A stretch of DNA of 64,000 nucleotides from Liquidambar formosana (Eukaryota > Streptophyta > Magnoliopsida > Saxifragales > Altingiaceae), in contig CM077833.1 in NCBI GenBank assembly GCA_039720395.1, forward strand, positions 5,409,036 through 5,473,035, read 5' to 3'. Made by a program: the position numbers and the translations under genes. A model generated the notes under the pieces. The model ran no database searches. It was given only the letters and a program-made list of their open reading frames with translations, and was not told the DNA's origin. Below, one piece after another: positions 34,122 through 46,290 of the stretch. Each line of letters starts with the position of its first letter. Position 1 is the first letter of the stretch.

Positions 34122-36519
34122 CTGAGAGGGTATAGGACGAGGGAAGATGGTTGGTTGGTTGGAACTGTTGGGAAGTGTTGGTTATTGAACAGAGGACATG
34201 GAATGGGTGAGGTGAGGAATTAAAAGATCTAACTGAAATTCCTTGGGATCAGCCTTAAAAAAAGTGGTGCTAAACATGGCAAACCGCTGATGGCTGTTAT
34301 ACATGTGGCCATGTGGATAGTTTTTTGATGACAAAAATAGTCGTCAACCTAGGGTGGAGACCACCTCACCACCCTCAAATACTAAACGAACCTCTGTACC
34401 TGCACAGCAAATAAAAAATAGTTAAACTGTTATCACATAATAGCATTCATGTCATAATGGTTATCTCATAATTTTGGTTGCCGTCTGTTTGGATGGATTT
34501 GATTTCTCTGCTCATTTGGGTGGATAGGATTTTCAGTGTTCCTTTTGAGGGTTTGAGGGCAGTGTCGACATATGCATTTAGGTGTTGGGTGAAGTCTTGG
34601 TGTAGGGATTGCTCTGGTTGTGTCTGGTTATGTAACTATTATTCCATTTAATAAACAATTGTTTCGCTCACCCAAAAAGAGAAGTAGGGCCTCTCTCTAT
34701 TTGGGGGTGGCAATGGGTCGGGTGCACGTAGATTGGATCGGATCATTTTATCATGCATCAATTTAGATTGAAACTCAAAACTGCTCATCTTGGTCCCAAT
34801 CTATATAATTAATTGGTGGGAGCTAACGTGCAACCAACCTTAATTCTAACAAATTATTAAAAACAAAAACATCAAAAACTCAAAGCAATATATTATGCAT
34901 GTAGAATGGGGACGACGTGTGTCTAGAAGGATCGATTAGTTGGGTGTGTGTAAATACCTTATTTTGTTCTTATATTTGATGACGAGTTCTCAATGATGAG
35001 GTCCGTAATGTTTATTGTTAACTTGAATCTTTTTTCTGCGAGTAAAGCAAGCAAGTGGATTAGGTGCATTTGATGAAAAATATGTGTATATATATATATA
35101 TGTGTGTGTGTAAGTACATATACATGTATTATATGTGTATATGTATGTATATATAGATATATATACATATATGTGTAGGAAGTGGGCCGGCCACACAACA
35201 AAACAAAAAAAAAAAAAAAAAAAAAAAAAAAAACGAAAGAATGTGAGAGATGAGAAGGAGAGAGAAAAAGAAAAGAAGTGGGAGAGAAAAGACAAAAGAA
35301 AAGAAAAGAGACAATGTGAGTGATGAGGAGAGAGAATAAAAGAAAGAAAAAGACAAAGAAAAGGTGGGGGAAATTGGGATGTGAGAAGGAATGCAGAAGG
35401 GGAAGTGGGAAGAAAAGGGGAGTAGAAAGGTCATATTTCAAAGAGGGGACGTGAGAAGGGGGAGTTGGTTGGACATTGGCGGGGGGTTGGATTTTGGGAG
35501 AGAGAACGGCCAGAGAGGGAAAATTACTAGGATTTTGAGAGAGGGACAGACAGGGAGTGAGAGCAAAAAAATATACAGAGAGATAAGGAGAATACACATA
35601 GAGAAAAAATATGAGAGAATTGGAGATAAGATTGCTTGGCTCAACAGGGGAGATACTGTCGGATTGACAGTTGAACTGAGGGATGGTTTGAACACCAATC
35701 AATTTTTATAAATTATATATTTGATAATAGGATTGTATAGGTTGTTCAGATTATGATTTTGTTGCATACAATATCCGTTTGAACTAACCCCTTCTGCAGG
35801 TGAGCTGGTTTCATAATGGAAAAGATGAACTAGTGATGCCATGCATACGCATGATGCAATCATGCGTACGGATGACATGTGATGTATACACATATTATCA
35901 ATATGTGTATGTGTGTTAGTTTTAGTTATTGTTTATATTTCGCTGTCAATTGTTTATTCATTATCTTGTGTTATATATTGACCTGCCATTTGTGTGTTCT
36001 ATTTATTTGTTGCATGATTAAAAGGTGATGCAGATTAAATTAAAATACTAAATATGGTCAATGAATACAAAATGAGGACCGGTTTATTATTGGGTATTGT
36101 TGAGTGCCTAACACTTTCCCAACATGTACCCTAACTTCGAACCTTTCTTTGGTCAATAAAATTGGTCCTGAACCTTTTTAGGTAACGACTCTTATTCATA
36201 TGCTAATTCCCCAGGATTAGCACCATTAGAAATAAAAACAAATAAAATACAAATAAAAGCGAGTATGTGATAAAAGTTGGTGCACTCACAGTGTGTAAGC
36301 TACTCAAAAACAACTCTCTTTTTATCTGTCTCCACTTAATGTACAAAGCGAAACCTGTACAATGCTGAATTAGTTTCTAAATTACTTCATGCTTACGCAG
36401 AAATTTTTTTTCCGGTAAGCTGAACCTGGAGGGTTATTGTTCGAGCGCATTTGCAAGAAATTAAATGGGTCAAACATGCAATTAATGCATGGGAATAAGG
36501 GTAAATGTTTCTGGTTACA
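34121..36519. other. intergenic region upstream of the mannanase gene
   Basis: No gene. Contains a TA/GT microsatellite region (35088-35175), an A run (35206-35232), and a plus-strand purine-rich block (35233-35600). A small perfect stem-loop (ACGCATGAT, loop GCA, ATCATGCGT) lies at 35847-35867. Confidence 0.6.
35206..35600. repeat. purine-rich tract (about 400 bp)
   Basis: The plus strand is overwhelmingly A and G (AGAGAAAAAG-type repeats). The reverse strand therefore appears as a long low-complexity Phe/Ser/Leu/Pro frame that should not be called a gene. Confidence 0.8.
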
Positions 36520-36855
36520 ATAATGAGTGCATGGGATGGGGATGGGGATGGGGATGCGGAGTATGAAAGGTGACCAAAGCAATTCCTACAGGAATTCCGG
36601 AAATGGATAGGGAAAAGGTTAAAGGTAGTTTGTTTAAAACTGTGTGTAATTAAGGATTAGTGATTTAAAGATGAAATTGCGAAGAATAAAAGCTAGCTAG
36701 CGGAAACTTGGGAAGGCATGCAACCCAAGGATTGGCGGCTTTAGAGATCAGACAGCTGAAATTCCGGAGGCTATTTTTGTATTATACAAAAGACAGGACT
36801 GAAAAACAAACACCTGACGCGTGCCATGCATGTGGGTTGTTTGTTTGGTGACATT
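36520..36855. repeat. duplicated block, copy 1 (copy 2 at 39455-39752)
   Basis: Shares AAGGTGACCAAAGCAATTCC, GATTGGCGGCT, GATCAGACAGCT and AACACCTGACGCGTG with 39455-39752 in the same order and orientation. It includes a short GGGGAT run (36533-36555). Confidence 0.75.
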
Positions 36856-37719
36856 GTATATATCAATGCAGTTCATAATATATATTATATTCTATTCTAC
36901 CGGATAGATCGAGCCATGTAGCCATGTCAGAAGCTAAGTACTATTGTGGGAGAAGAACTTATCATGATTATCCGTATCATAAGTTAATAAGAATGAAGAT
37001 AAATGAAAATGTCTATCACAGGTCCAAAAAAAAAAAAAAAAAAAAGACAAATGAAAATTATGATATAAAATATAAATAATTGGTACCAAATCAATCCTAT
37101 TTGCCTAGTGACATAATGGTGCATATCCGCATTGAGGATCGAGTTTTGGGAAGATGTAAGATGCAATTTTTTATCTTTAAATTACTATGCAGTTTAATTT
37201 CACTGTAGAAACGGTTGGGAAATTTTATCTAATCACTACACTATGAACAATTATACAAATATAAATAATACAAATATAAATGATTACATAATTAGATAGA
37301 ATATCAAATTAACAACATAATAGAATAAAGTATACATCAATCAATATTAACACATAAAGTAAAGAAAACAAAGCTTGAGGGAATAAGGGAGGCATGTATT
37401 CCCTATCCTAAAATCGCATACGCTTCCCCACGTGTAGGTATTGACGATCGTATAAGGCTTTAAGATACAACATAGTTCCTTTCAGGCGGTTTGATCTATA
37501 GTGCACATTTACAGCAGACAAGTACCAAGAACGCGTCTAAATTGCCCAAAGAAAAATGGATAAAATAAAATAGAAGAGAATATGAGAGTTGGAGAAGAAG
37601 AGAGAGAGAGACGGAAAAGATAAGAACGTTGAGAGAGACACAATATGACTGCAACGTTTGGTTTTATAGGCTCCAGGTATACTTACACCAAATGTTCAGT
37701 TAAAGGAAGAATTTATGTA
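36856..37719. other. intergenic, no gene seen
   Basis: AT-rich sequence with one A run near 37026-37045. No coding or structural feature that I can support. Confidence 0.5.
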
Positions 37720-37734
37720 TTAACTCTTATGGTT

Positions 37735-37950
37735 TTTTTTTCTTTTTTTTTTTGTCAAGCAACGAGGTGTCCGAACTGTCAGAACCCGACTAATCCCCGC
37801 TCCCCACGCAGGGCCACCATCCCATAAAGTCGTTTAACGTCTAGGCTAATAGCCCTGACTAGTGGCTGGTCAAAAAAGATTGACTGGTTTCGAACCTGAA
37901 ATGTTTGAATTTATAACTCACCCCTTTGTTGCCAAGCCAACTCTCGTTGG
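37735..37950 (-). mobile_element. tRNA-derived SINE
   Basis: Flanked by a perfect 15-bp duplication TTAACTCTTATGGTT (37720-37734 and 37951-37965). On the minus strand it starts with an A-box-like GGCTTGGCAACAAAGG, has the B box GGTTCGAAACC (fits GGTTCGANNCC), and ends in an A-rich tail (T run at 37735-37760 on the plus strand). Length is about 216 bp, typical for plant SINEs. The family name is not resolved. Confidence 0.85.
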
Positions 37951-37965
37951 TTAACTCTTATGGTT

Positions 37966-39954
37966 AATATATTAACATAAAACGGCGAGAAACATTATCA
38001 CAAAAAATGATAACTACCAAAAGAATAAATAGAATCTCTTTAAAACTGAAAAAATAAATCTTCAGTAACTTCCTTGAAATAAAACTCTTAAATTCCAACA
38101 GAAACACTCTCAATATTTCCCATTCTACTATCCAAAAGTGCTGGTTCAAAATAGATGCGTGCCTACATTAATTTCAGGGACACAAACTTTTTTTTTTTTT
38201 CTTCTTAATTTCTTCCCTCAGCCGTATTACATGTGTATGTATATATGTGGATATCACTTGCAACTATTGGGATATAGATTCATGACTTTGTTAAAATGAA
38301 ATGGATAAAAGGTAACGGTGATGCTGATAATTAAGCACCTTGTGTTCAAATCAAATTGCAGCTTGCTTTACGTACGAAATTGAAATTTGAACAAATACAA
38401 CTGCAATGAGAAGAATGTGTATGTAATAATGATACAACCAGTATGGTATAACAAGGTAGTAAAAAGGCAACAATGTTCATATATATGCTGTCAGATCTAA
38501 CATATCTACTTGTAACGTTAAAGTGGATGCACCAAGACTGGCAAATGTACGACTTATATTTAACCCAAAAATGAATAAAATTAAGGACCTCTCTAACTTA
38601 GAATAAGTCTTACTATATAGCTGAATAAAATCTGTAAACCCAAACATTCAGATAGAGGATCCCACCAACCATGTAAATCGGTATCACCATATCCAACCAT
38701 ACACAATCTTTACCAAAAATGAGTTATATATAGAAGCCGACTCTAATTCAAGTTATGCGCGCACTACACTAACAGTCAAGGTCATTGTTTTTTTTGCCAC
38801 CTATCTAACTCCAGTGTCACAGGCTAACAGCCTAACACTACCCCGATACGGGCCAGTAGTCAGTACGTAGGAGTTGGAGCCATAATATCAAGGTTTCAGT
38901 CTTTTTTTTTTCATATGTGTACGAATCAATTAATTTACACAAATTAGGACCATCTATGAGTAACGTTTAGAAATTAAAGCTAGCTAGGCACCCCAACTTC
39001 ACAAAAACCTAGGGTAAATGTATCATTAATTTAATTCAATAGATTGAGCTAAAAAAATATATAGTAAAAATGCTCCTACGGAAGATATATTTTTCATATA
39101 TATTTATAAAAAAAATAATAATAATAATAACATGGAAGTTCTAAAGAAAAAAGAAAATAAAAAACACTGGCAAAGAGAAATAAATTCAGAAATGATGTAC
39201 GAATTTTAAGTCTTGAACAAAAAAAAGAGTAAGAATTTTATTAAATCGCCTGACTTCGAATTCAACTAGTGGTACATACCACACTGGAGGATTATTATTT
39301 ATTATTAAAAAAAAAAATGTTTGAAAAAACAATCATAAAAAAATGATCTACCCTTGAAAATTTGGGAGGATACCTAAATTGTCCAAGAAAAATAATGAAT
39401 GAGGAGAAGGTTTCGTTAAGTGAATATTTCCAGCGAGATAGAACTAAAAGGCTAAAATAATCAATGCATGGGATATGGATACAGAGTGCTTTTGCAACCA
39501 AAAAGGTGACCAAAGCAATTCCTCACAGGAATTCCCGGAAATGGAAGGGAAAGATAAAAATGAGGATTGGATTGGCGATCTAAAGATCAAACAACTGAAA
39601 CTCCGGATAAAGTTAGCCGCAACATAAGGATTGGCGGCTAAAAGATCAGACAGCTAAAATTCAGGAAGTTTTTGCATTAAAAAAACGCCTCTGGGCACAG
39701 ACTAACAAACACCTGACGCGTGCTATGCATGTGGGTTGTTTGATGACGTGGCATCCGTATGCTGTTTAGCGGACCGAATGGAGGTTGGACACTGGAAGGG
39801 GGTCGGTTGCAAAGGGACCTTCCATGTGAGATGCTAAGTCATATTGCACGTGTTCGGATTCAGTGCTGAGGCCATGTTCTGAGGCACCTCGGATTGCGAC
39901 ATGTGGCATAGCTTCTTATCCAACAGTGGGAGAAATTTCTCTTCATAAAACGAC
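37966..39954. other. intergenic, with duplicated block copy 2
   Basis: No gene. 39455-39752 is the second copy of the block at 36520-36855. A TAA run lies at 39114-39130 and T or A runs are scattered. Confidence 0.55.
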
Positions 39955-40254
39955 CCCATTCATCTATGTTTTGGTTCCCAAACGCACCGTTAATGGGGTA
40001 ACTCACCATTACCCCTAAAAGCTTTGCGTTTTGCCCATTTGAAGCAAAAAGCCTCTCCTGCGATCTCCCAAAAGGAAACGATCTCCCCCACTTCCACTGC
40101 TCATGCGATCAACCTCTTCTGGGATTCCTGTCATTCCTTTCCCGTGCCATTTGTGCTGGTGTGAAGATCAACGGAAAGGGAAGCTTGGAAGTCGGTGTGA
40201 AGATCGACGGATCGACAAAAAGGGACTATTGATGGAGCTTCAAGTGAGCTCCTT

Positions 40255-40790
40255 TGCTTGCTGAATTTCGTTTTTTTTTTTTCTTTTTTTAAACAAATTA
40301 TTGAGAAATTATTGAGGGATTTCTTGCCGAATTTCGTGTATGCTACTCCTGCTAGTATAGGGATTTCATTTTTTTTTTTTTTTTTTTTGGGATGAAGGTG
40401 TGTGAATATTGGATATTATTGTTTTTTTTTTCACTACTGCTCAATTCTAACTTTGGCATTGCCTTGGATTGGATTGGCCGTGGCTTGCCTTGCCTTGGCT
40501 ATCTTTGCTGGTAGTATTATCAAGGAAATATATTCTATCTTTGCTTGCTGAATTTCGATTTTTTTTTTTTCAAATTATTGAGAAATTATTGAGGGATTTC
40601 TTGCCAAATTTCGTATATGCCACTGCTGCTAGGTTAGGGATTATTTTATTTTTTTTTGGATGAAGGTGTGTGAATATTGGATAGTATTTTTTTATTTTAT
40701 TTTTTTCCATTTATGCTCGATTCTAGCTTTGGCATTGCCTTGGATTGGATTGGTCATGGCCTGCCTTGGCTAGGCCGTGGCTAGGCCATG
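40255..40790. repeat. ~285-bp tandem duplication
   Basis: Two copies starting CTTGCTGAATTTCG (about 40257 and 40543). Each contains ATTGAGGGATTTCTTGCC, GATGAAGGTGTGTGAATATT and TTGGCATTGCCTTGGATTGG. Confidence 0.8.
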
Positions 40791-40949
40791 CCTTGCCTTG
40801 CCTACTCCTTGTATTCGAAATTTTTAGCTTGTTTTTGGTTCTATTTGTTAGCTCTTGTTGTCTGCCAAAGCTTGCACAAAGAAGGCATATTTAATGTAAT
40901 ATATCATTTGCTTTGCTTTTGTCTAGATTTATGGCATCATCGAGAAGAC

Positions 40950-41161
40950 AATGTGGTGCTAATCAATGACAATGTGAACATAAAACTTGAAACGTCAAAC
41001 TTGGAAAATCAAGTATTAGAATTGCATGAGAAGTTGGCTTTAGCTCGAAATGCTTATGAGGATGAAAAGTGGAAGTTGAGTCCCCAAGTGGTCAAGATGC
41101 AAGAGGAGTTGACTCTAGATGGACGTGCTAGTAAGGAGCAAAATGCAAAATTGCAATCTTA
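40950..41161 (+). pseudogene. coiled-coil gene relic inside the DNA transposon
   Basis: About 70 codons ending at a stop (41159-41161) encode a Leu/Glu/Lys-rich heptad-like stretch (LENQVLELHEKLALARNAYE). Plant transposon-borne GRF-type zinc-finger proteins often end in such a coil, and 40100-40230 faintly resembles their start (IPVIPFPCHLCWCED), but no intact zinc finger is visible. Assignment is tentative; it may be a captured fragment. Confidence 0.35.
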
Positions 41162-41858
41162 ATTGTTAAAGCTGCAATAGGAGTAGCTTTAGCAAGAGAA
41201 CCTAAAATGGAAAAAACATCATGTTTTGTTGTAATTGGATATGTTATGATGTTGGGGTTTGTTTTGTTGGTTGTAAAATATTTTAAAAGTATATAATTTG
41301 GGCTATTTTTTAGCTTTTATATGATATGCTAAAATTTTGGGGTAATGTTGCATTCAAATGGGCTAAAGAACCTTGCACTCTGTCTGGCACTAAAGGTTTT
41401 AATATTGTTTTAAAAAGTTTTGGAAAATTTGGCATAATCCTATCTATAAACTGGACTTCCCAAGTTATCGACTTATCAAACCTATAGAAAATACACATTA
41501 TAAATTGCATTTTGTCTTCCTCTAGCTCATATTGAAGCTGATTAGGTAAATACATAATACATGCTCATAAATTGAATTCTTATTTCTATAAATAATGTTG
41601 CTCATTCACATAATGTATCAATGTAGTATCATCCTATCCCAATTTGGAGAGCACATCCAAACAATATCACTAGTAGCAAAATATAGTATGACACTCAAAA
41701 CTAGTGTGACAAAAAGTATCAATAAAAGCAAAACATAACATAATGTCTAAAACTAGTAGCATCATAAGCTTCAAAATGTGCTACATATCCATGATGTCCA
41801 AAGTGCTAGTAATCAAAGCTGGTGCCAACGCTTGGAGGAGGTATTTGGTAGTCATCGC

Positions 41859-43904
41859 TGTGGATGCTGGAAATCAACTCGGGGGAGAATCGAGTTTCTG
41901 TTCTACTCTTAAAAGGGTTCAAAAAGCAAAGGAGTGGTCACCTTATTTTTAAGGTACGAGGAAACCATTAAAAGATTTGTTTTTAAAGAAAAAACAAGTT
42001 TGACTCCATTTAATGGAAAATATGCAAGTCTTGAACCAAAAACAAGGATTCGGGGGCTAGGTTACGAAATGGGAAGGTTCCGAGCTACGGCCCGCAGGCA
42101 CCCATTTCGACCTATTAATTGGTCTCATTTATTGATTGGGCTTAATTAATTTCAACCATGCAATAACTAAAAATTATGAAAATTAAAAGATAAAAACTAA
42201 GCTAAGTTGGACTTGGGCTCAAGTGAGCAGCCTATGTATTTCTAACGAAGATCAAAGTCCACATAATTCGAACAATCATGTTGGGGGAAAGAGTTTCATT
42301 CCTCTTAGGACTTTATTAGAATCTAATCCATAACCAAACACTTGTTTCTTTTTAAAAAAAAAAAAAAACAACTCACTTTGAAAGAAACAACTTTAGTTTG
42401 AAAACTTGTTTGATTTAGGATCAAAACCCTAATATAATCCTATGAATAATAAAACTCATGGGAGCATACATCATCACATAAGCAACTACATCACGACAAT
42501 AGAGTTTAGAGATTATACCTGACAGAATTGAGGCAGAGTTCTATTTGCAACCTCGGGGTTTTTAAGTTAAAATTGGTAGAGCTTCGATGCTTTCTAAGCT
42601 TTATGATGGCCTCAAGGGAGGGAGTCGCAAGTTGGGCAGAGCTTCCACGCCTTTAAGCTTTAGAATGGGTCGTAAGCTAGATGGTACTAATAGGAATGTT
42701 CCCCATTAACTATTGAGCCAAAGCTCTTCTTAGAATGAGACTCAAGTGAAGGGATACTAATAGGAATATATGTTCACCCCACACTCAAGAACTCAAGCTT
42801 TTCATTTGCTTAGGAAAACTCTACTAAGACTTGGTGGTCAATGAATGAAGAGAGGACCCCTATTTAAAGTAAGAGGTGGGTGGAATGAATGGCCAAGATT
42901 GGATCTAGCTAGGGATGATCCAAGGGCTTTAAAACACTCACAAGAGCTGGTTCCTATCTCAAACACCTCAAAAATTTGGAGGAATTTCGAATTCTAGCAA
43001 GAGAAGGAGTCTATTGGGCTCAAACTAGAGTAAAAGACCGTCAAAGGCCAATAGGCACCCTTGGTGGCCGTTTGGGCACCTTGGGTAGCTGTTTGGCCTT
43101 CCTTTGTGGCCATTTGTCCTCTCTTGGTGGCCATACGGCCAGCAGTAGCTTATTTAGTGCATTTTTTACTCCTTTTGTGCACTTTTACCCTTCTATGCTA
43201 TGTATTTGGCTCATTTTAAGTCCAAATTCATTGATTTTGGATTTAAAATGACCATGGCTCAATTCTCTACCTAAAATCTAATTAAAAAAATTCTAATTGA
43301 GCAACACTTGGTCAATTAATCAAGGGTTAAGCCCATATGGCTTATAGAGATCAATTAAGGCCTACCGGGACAATATTAGGGTTTGAACCCTAATGGAGTC
43401 CTAGTTGCAATCAAACTCTCCCAAAAATAATTCCAAGCATTAATACACCTTAATTAAGATTCAATTGATATTAATGAAGCATTAATTGGACTCAATTGGA
43501 TCAAATTAAGAAGCAATTATAAGAAAGATCAACGAACAGAGTCAAACCGAGCCTACTTTGGACCATCCTTAAGCAAATCATCTCCAAACTTAACCAAATT
43601 TTACACCAAGCCTACAAATGACATCCTAAGGTCATTAGGATCATCCCGAGAAGAATTTGGTGAGAATGGGATGTCAAATAAAAATTATGCAAGTGAAATG
43701 ACATAAATGCTTTTCAAGTTGCAAAAGTTCTTATTAGCTATCAAGACTTAACCAAATTGAACCCCGGAAGATACCATGGATTCTTTGGGATGTATAGAGC
43801 TTAACTAAAAAGGCTTGGTGTTCAAATGATGCAATTCTCTACATGTGATAATGCTCCTAATGCGGAAAGGTCAAATGTTAGGGGGTGAAAATGGGGTGTC
43901 TATA
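41859..43904 (-). mobile_element. Tat-type solo LTR (family E), copy 1
   Basis: 2046 bp, plus-strand ends TGTGGATGCTGG and GGGGTGTCTATA, flanked by a perfect 5-bp duplication ATCGC (41854-41858, 43905-43909). No internal region. Lies inside the DNA transposon. The terminal CA has become TA. It shares the AGGCACCC block (about 42103) and CTACGTA-type hairpin region (42231-42274, degraded) with other Tat LTRs. Confidence 0.88.
43046..43140. repeat. array of five GGCC-NNNN-GGCC-type dyads, 20-21-bp spacing
   Basis: 12-bp sites at 43046, 43066, 43087, 43108 and 43129, with centres 20, 21, 21 and 21 bp apart. The last, GGCCATACGGCC, is the most symmetric; the others are partly decayed (for example GGCCGTTTGGGC). 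Confidence 0.75.
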
Positions 43905-44249
43905 ATCGCCAATGCCATTGGTTGAGAGAGAAGTGTGCCATGTGCTCGGTGTGTTCATGTCAAATGCCTACATTTTACGGGGCAATTATATGTTTTAACA
44001 TCCAAGAAAAAATTATCTATGGGTTTTTTTTATTTATTTATAAAAAGAATATTTACATGATTTGTAATGCTATTTGACCCCTGACAGTGTTGTAATGAAA
44101 GCAACGAGCAAATATAATTTTGTGCTAGCAATGCTTGGAATCCATGAAATGGTGGAGTATTATCAGACATTGGATGCGCTGGTAGACCTAACTTACTGCC
44201 CTCTACCTATACATAAAAGTAAAAATATGAATCTTAAATAGAAAATGCA

Positions 44250-44291
44250 ACAAATATCATCTATCTATCTATCTATCTATCAACAAATATC

Positions 44292-44352
<61 letters not shown>
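44250..44352. repeat. (ATCT)n and (TA)n microsatellites
   Basis: Two ATCT runs separated by a duplicated CAACAAATATC, followed by a long TA run. Confidence 0.92.
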
Positions 44353-44354
<2 letters not shown>

Positions 44355-45521
44355 TATAGTTATCCTATCAACATCACTTGTGATACCTGTATATAAACTT
44401 GATGATGAATGAACAAAATCCATTACTGTGTGTTTATATATGAATAAACACAATCATATCAATTAATAAACAAAAACTCTTTGATGAATGAACACAATCT
44501 CTACCTAGAAATTTGTTGATGAATGAACAAAATCTCTGCCCATAAATTTGTTGATGAATGAACACAATCATAAAACACATAAAAAAATCCATATACAAAA
44601 TCATCTAATATATAAATGTGTGTTTATATATATATTCCAATGAAAGGGGATATCAGGGCTCTTTAAATTATAAAAAATAGGGGGCAAAATCAGGGCTTTA
44701 TTCTAATGAAAATGGGATACCTTACTTTGAAATTTAGGGCAAAATGATTTAGATGGAGTTGATTCTTGAAAATGGAGCCTTCACAATTAGCAAATGCTAT
44801 GCCACACAATGACGGCGATAGACCTCGACGGTGACAGATCTCCACTTATTTATCACTGAATGACGACAGACGTTGAACAGCGGTAAATCTCACAATCCAA
44901 GGATGCACGAGATAAAAGAGAGAGAGGGGGAGAAAAGGGGTTCTTTGAGTAGGAGAATGAAAATGTGAGAGAGAGAGAGCCAATAGGTTCTTTGAGTGGG
45001 AGAATGAAATTTTTCACGCAGGAGAAGGTGCATCAAGGGAGTATTTTTGCATCAAATGGGGGGTAATAGTGAGCTACATCGTTAATAGTGCATTTGGGAG
45101 TCAAAACCCAGTTGAATGGGTGTGAGCACCATGCCCTAACAAATAATACCACACGATATTTCGAGAGTACGCAACTAGCCTCGAAAAACTAATCGCGGAG
45201 AGGAGTTGCCACCTAATTACTATTTGGGAACAATGAACCCTAGCAAGGTCCAGCTAGTCATAACCAGAGATTCGGGTTCAGAGCTAGGGTAGATCATCGG
45301 GAAGGTGTTAGGCACCCTATAATGCCCGGTCGAAACCGGCCCCCACACATAACTATTGGCCATAATTAACTTGACATTTAATTAAAATTAACCCTAAAAC
45401 ATGCAAAAATTTATATCATACAAAGTGAATGGAACATACAGAATAAACAGTCAAAAATCAGACAATAAAACCAAACAGGAACATAACCAGAACATAGGCT
45501 TTCTGCCTGCAATCAACGGGG

Positions 45522-45725
45522 TGTGTACGCATCTATGCCAGTTGCATACGCATCCTTCCTCAACCTGCACTTCTGTTAGCCCTGTTTCAATAACCCATAT
45601 GCCTTCTGGATAATAACGATTAAGAAATAGGAAATCCCTAACTATTTTCATGCAGAAGATCCTAATGAATAGAAGACTATTTGCTCCAATGGGGTGCTCA
45701 CGCACCTGTGACCAATGCGTATGCA
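45522..45725. repeat. two pairs of TGCGTACGCA-type dyads, 21 bp apart
   Basis: TGTGTACGCA (45522) and TGCATACGCA (45543) are 21 bp apart; TGCTCACGCA (45695) and TGCGTATGCA (45716) are also 21 bp apart. Confidence 0.85.
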
Positions 45726-46290
45726 ACCCGTAAACATATCCCAGATTTTAGAAAACGGAAAGCAAACTAAACTAACCCTAGGACTAAATATCAAGAACAC
45801 TACAAGCAGATAAAATTACTACAAAATCATGAGATGGAATATTTGCCTAACATATCCAAATTCACATCATTAATCGATATTAACTACGGTAAGCAAGCAG
45901 CTGGTCCTATTCAGATTTAACCTACTTAACTATCATGGCATGATATATAATGATTATACAACTTATTCATCCTAAACATGCATTCTAACATCATATTTCA
46001 CCCATAATCATGCATAATGAGATCAAATAAACAAAAGAGAAAAAGATAAAGAAAGGTGATTTTTGTCACTTTGCAACAGCAGAAACTTCAATCACGTTTT
46101 TGGGTATGAAAATGTTGGAATTGGACAAATCTCGTGAAATACAAAGTTGTAGAGAATTGAATTATCTTTCTAAGAGAACCAATTTTGTCCAATTCCAACT
46201 TCAGAATCAAAAGTTATGATTAAAATATGATTGCTGATTTTAGAAAACTACTGTTGAATTATGACGAATTTCACTCTCTAACAACCCTAC

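Larger units (their letters stand above)
39955..45120. mobile_element. DNA transposon with ~70-bp terminal inverted repeats
   Basis: The left end (CCCATTCATCTATGTTTTGG, then TTCCCAAACGCACCGTTAA) pairs with the reverse of the right end (CCCATTCAACTGGGTTTTGA, then CTCCCAAATGCACTATTAA). The likeness continues through ACTCACCATTACCCC for about 70 bp at roughly 70 per cent. The interior holds a coiled-coil gene relic and a nested solo LTR; without the LTR it is about 3.1 kb. No transposase is visible and flanking duplications are unclear (the right end abuts a Tat LTR). Superfamily uncertain, perhaps PIF/Harbinger-like. Confidence 0.6.

Noticed and set aside
34959..35702. 247-codon reverse-strand open frame and overlapping 101- and 106-codon frames
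   Set aside because: They are produced by the purine-rich tract and microsatellites; composition is almost only Phe, Ser, Leu, Pro and Tyr/Ile/His repeats.
37735..37950. tRNA gene
   Set aside because: It has A-box- and B-box-like sequences but no cloverleaf; the A-rich tail and 15-bp duplication show a SINE.
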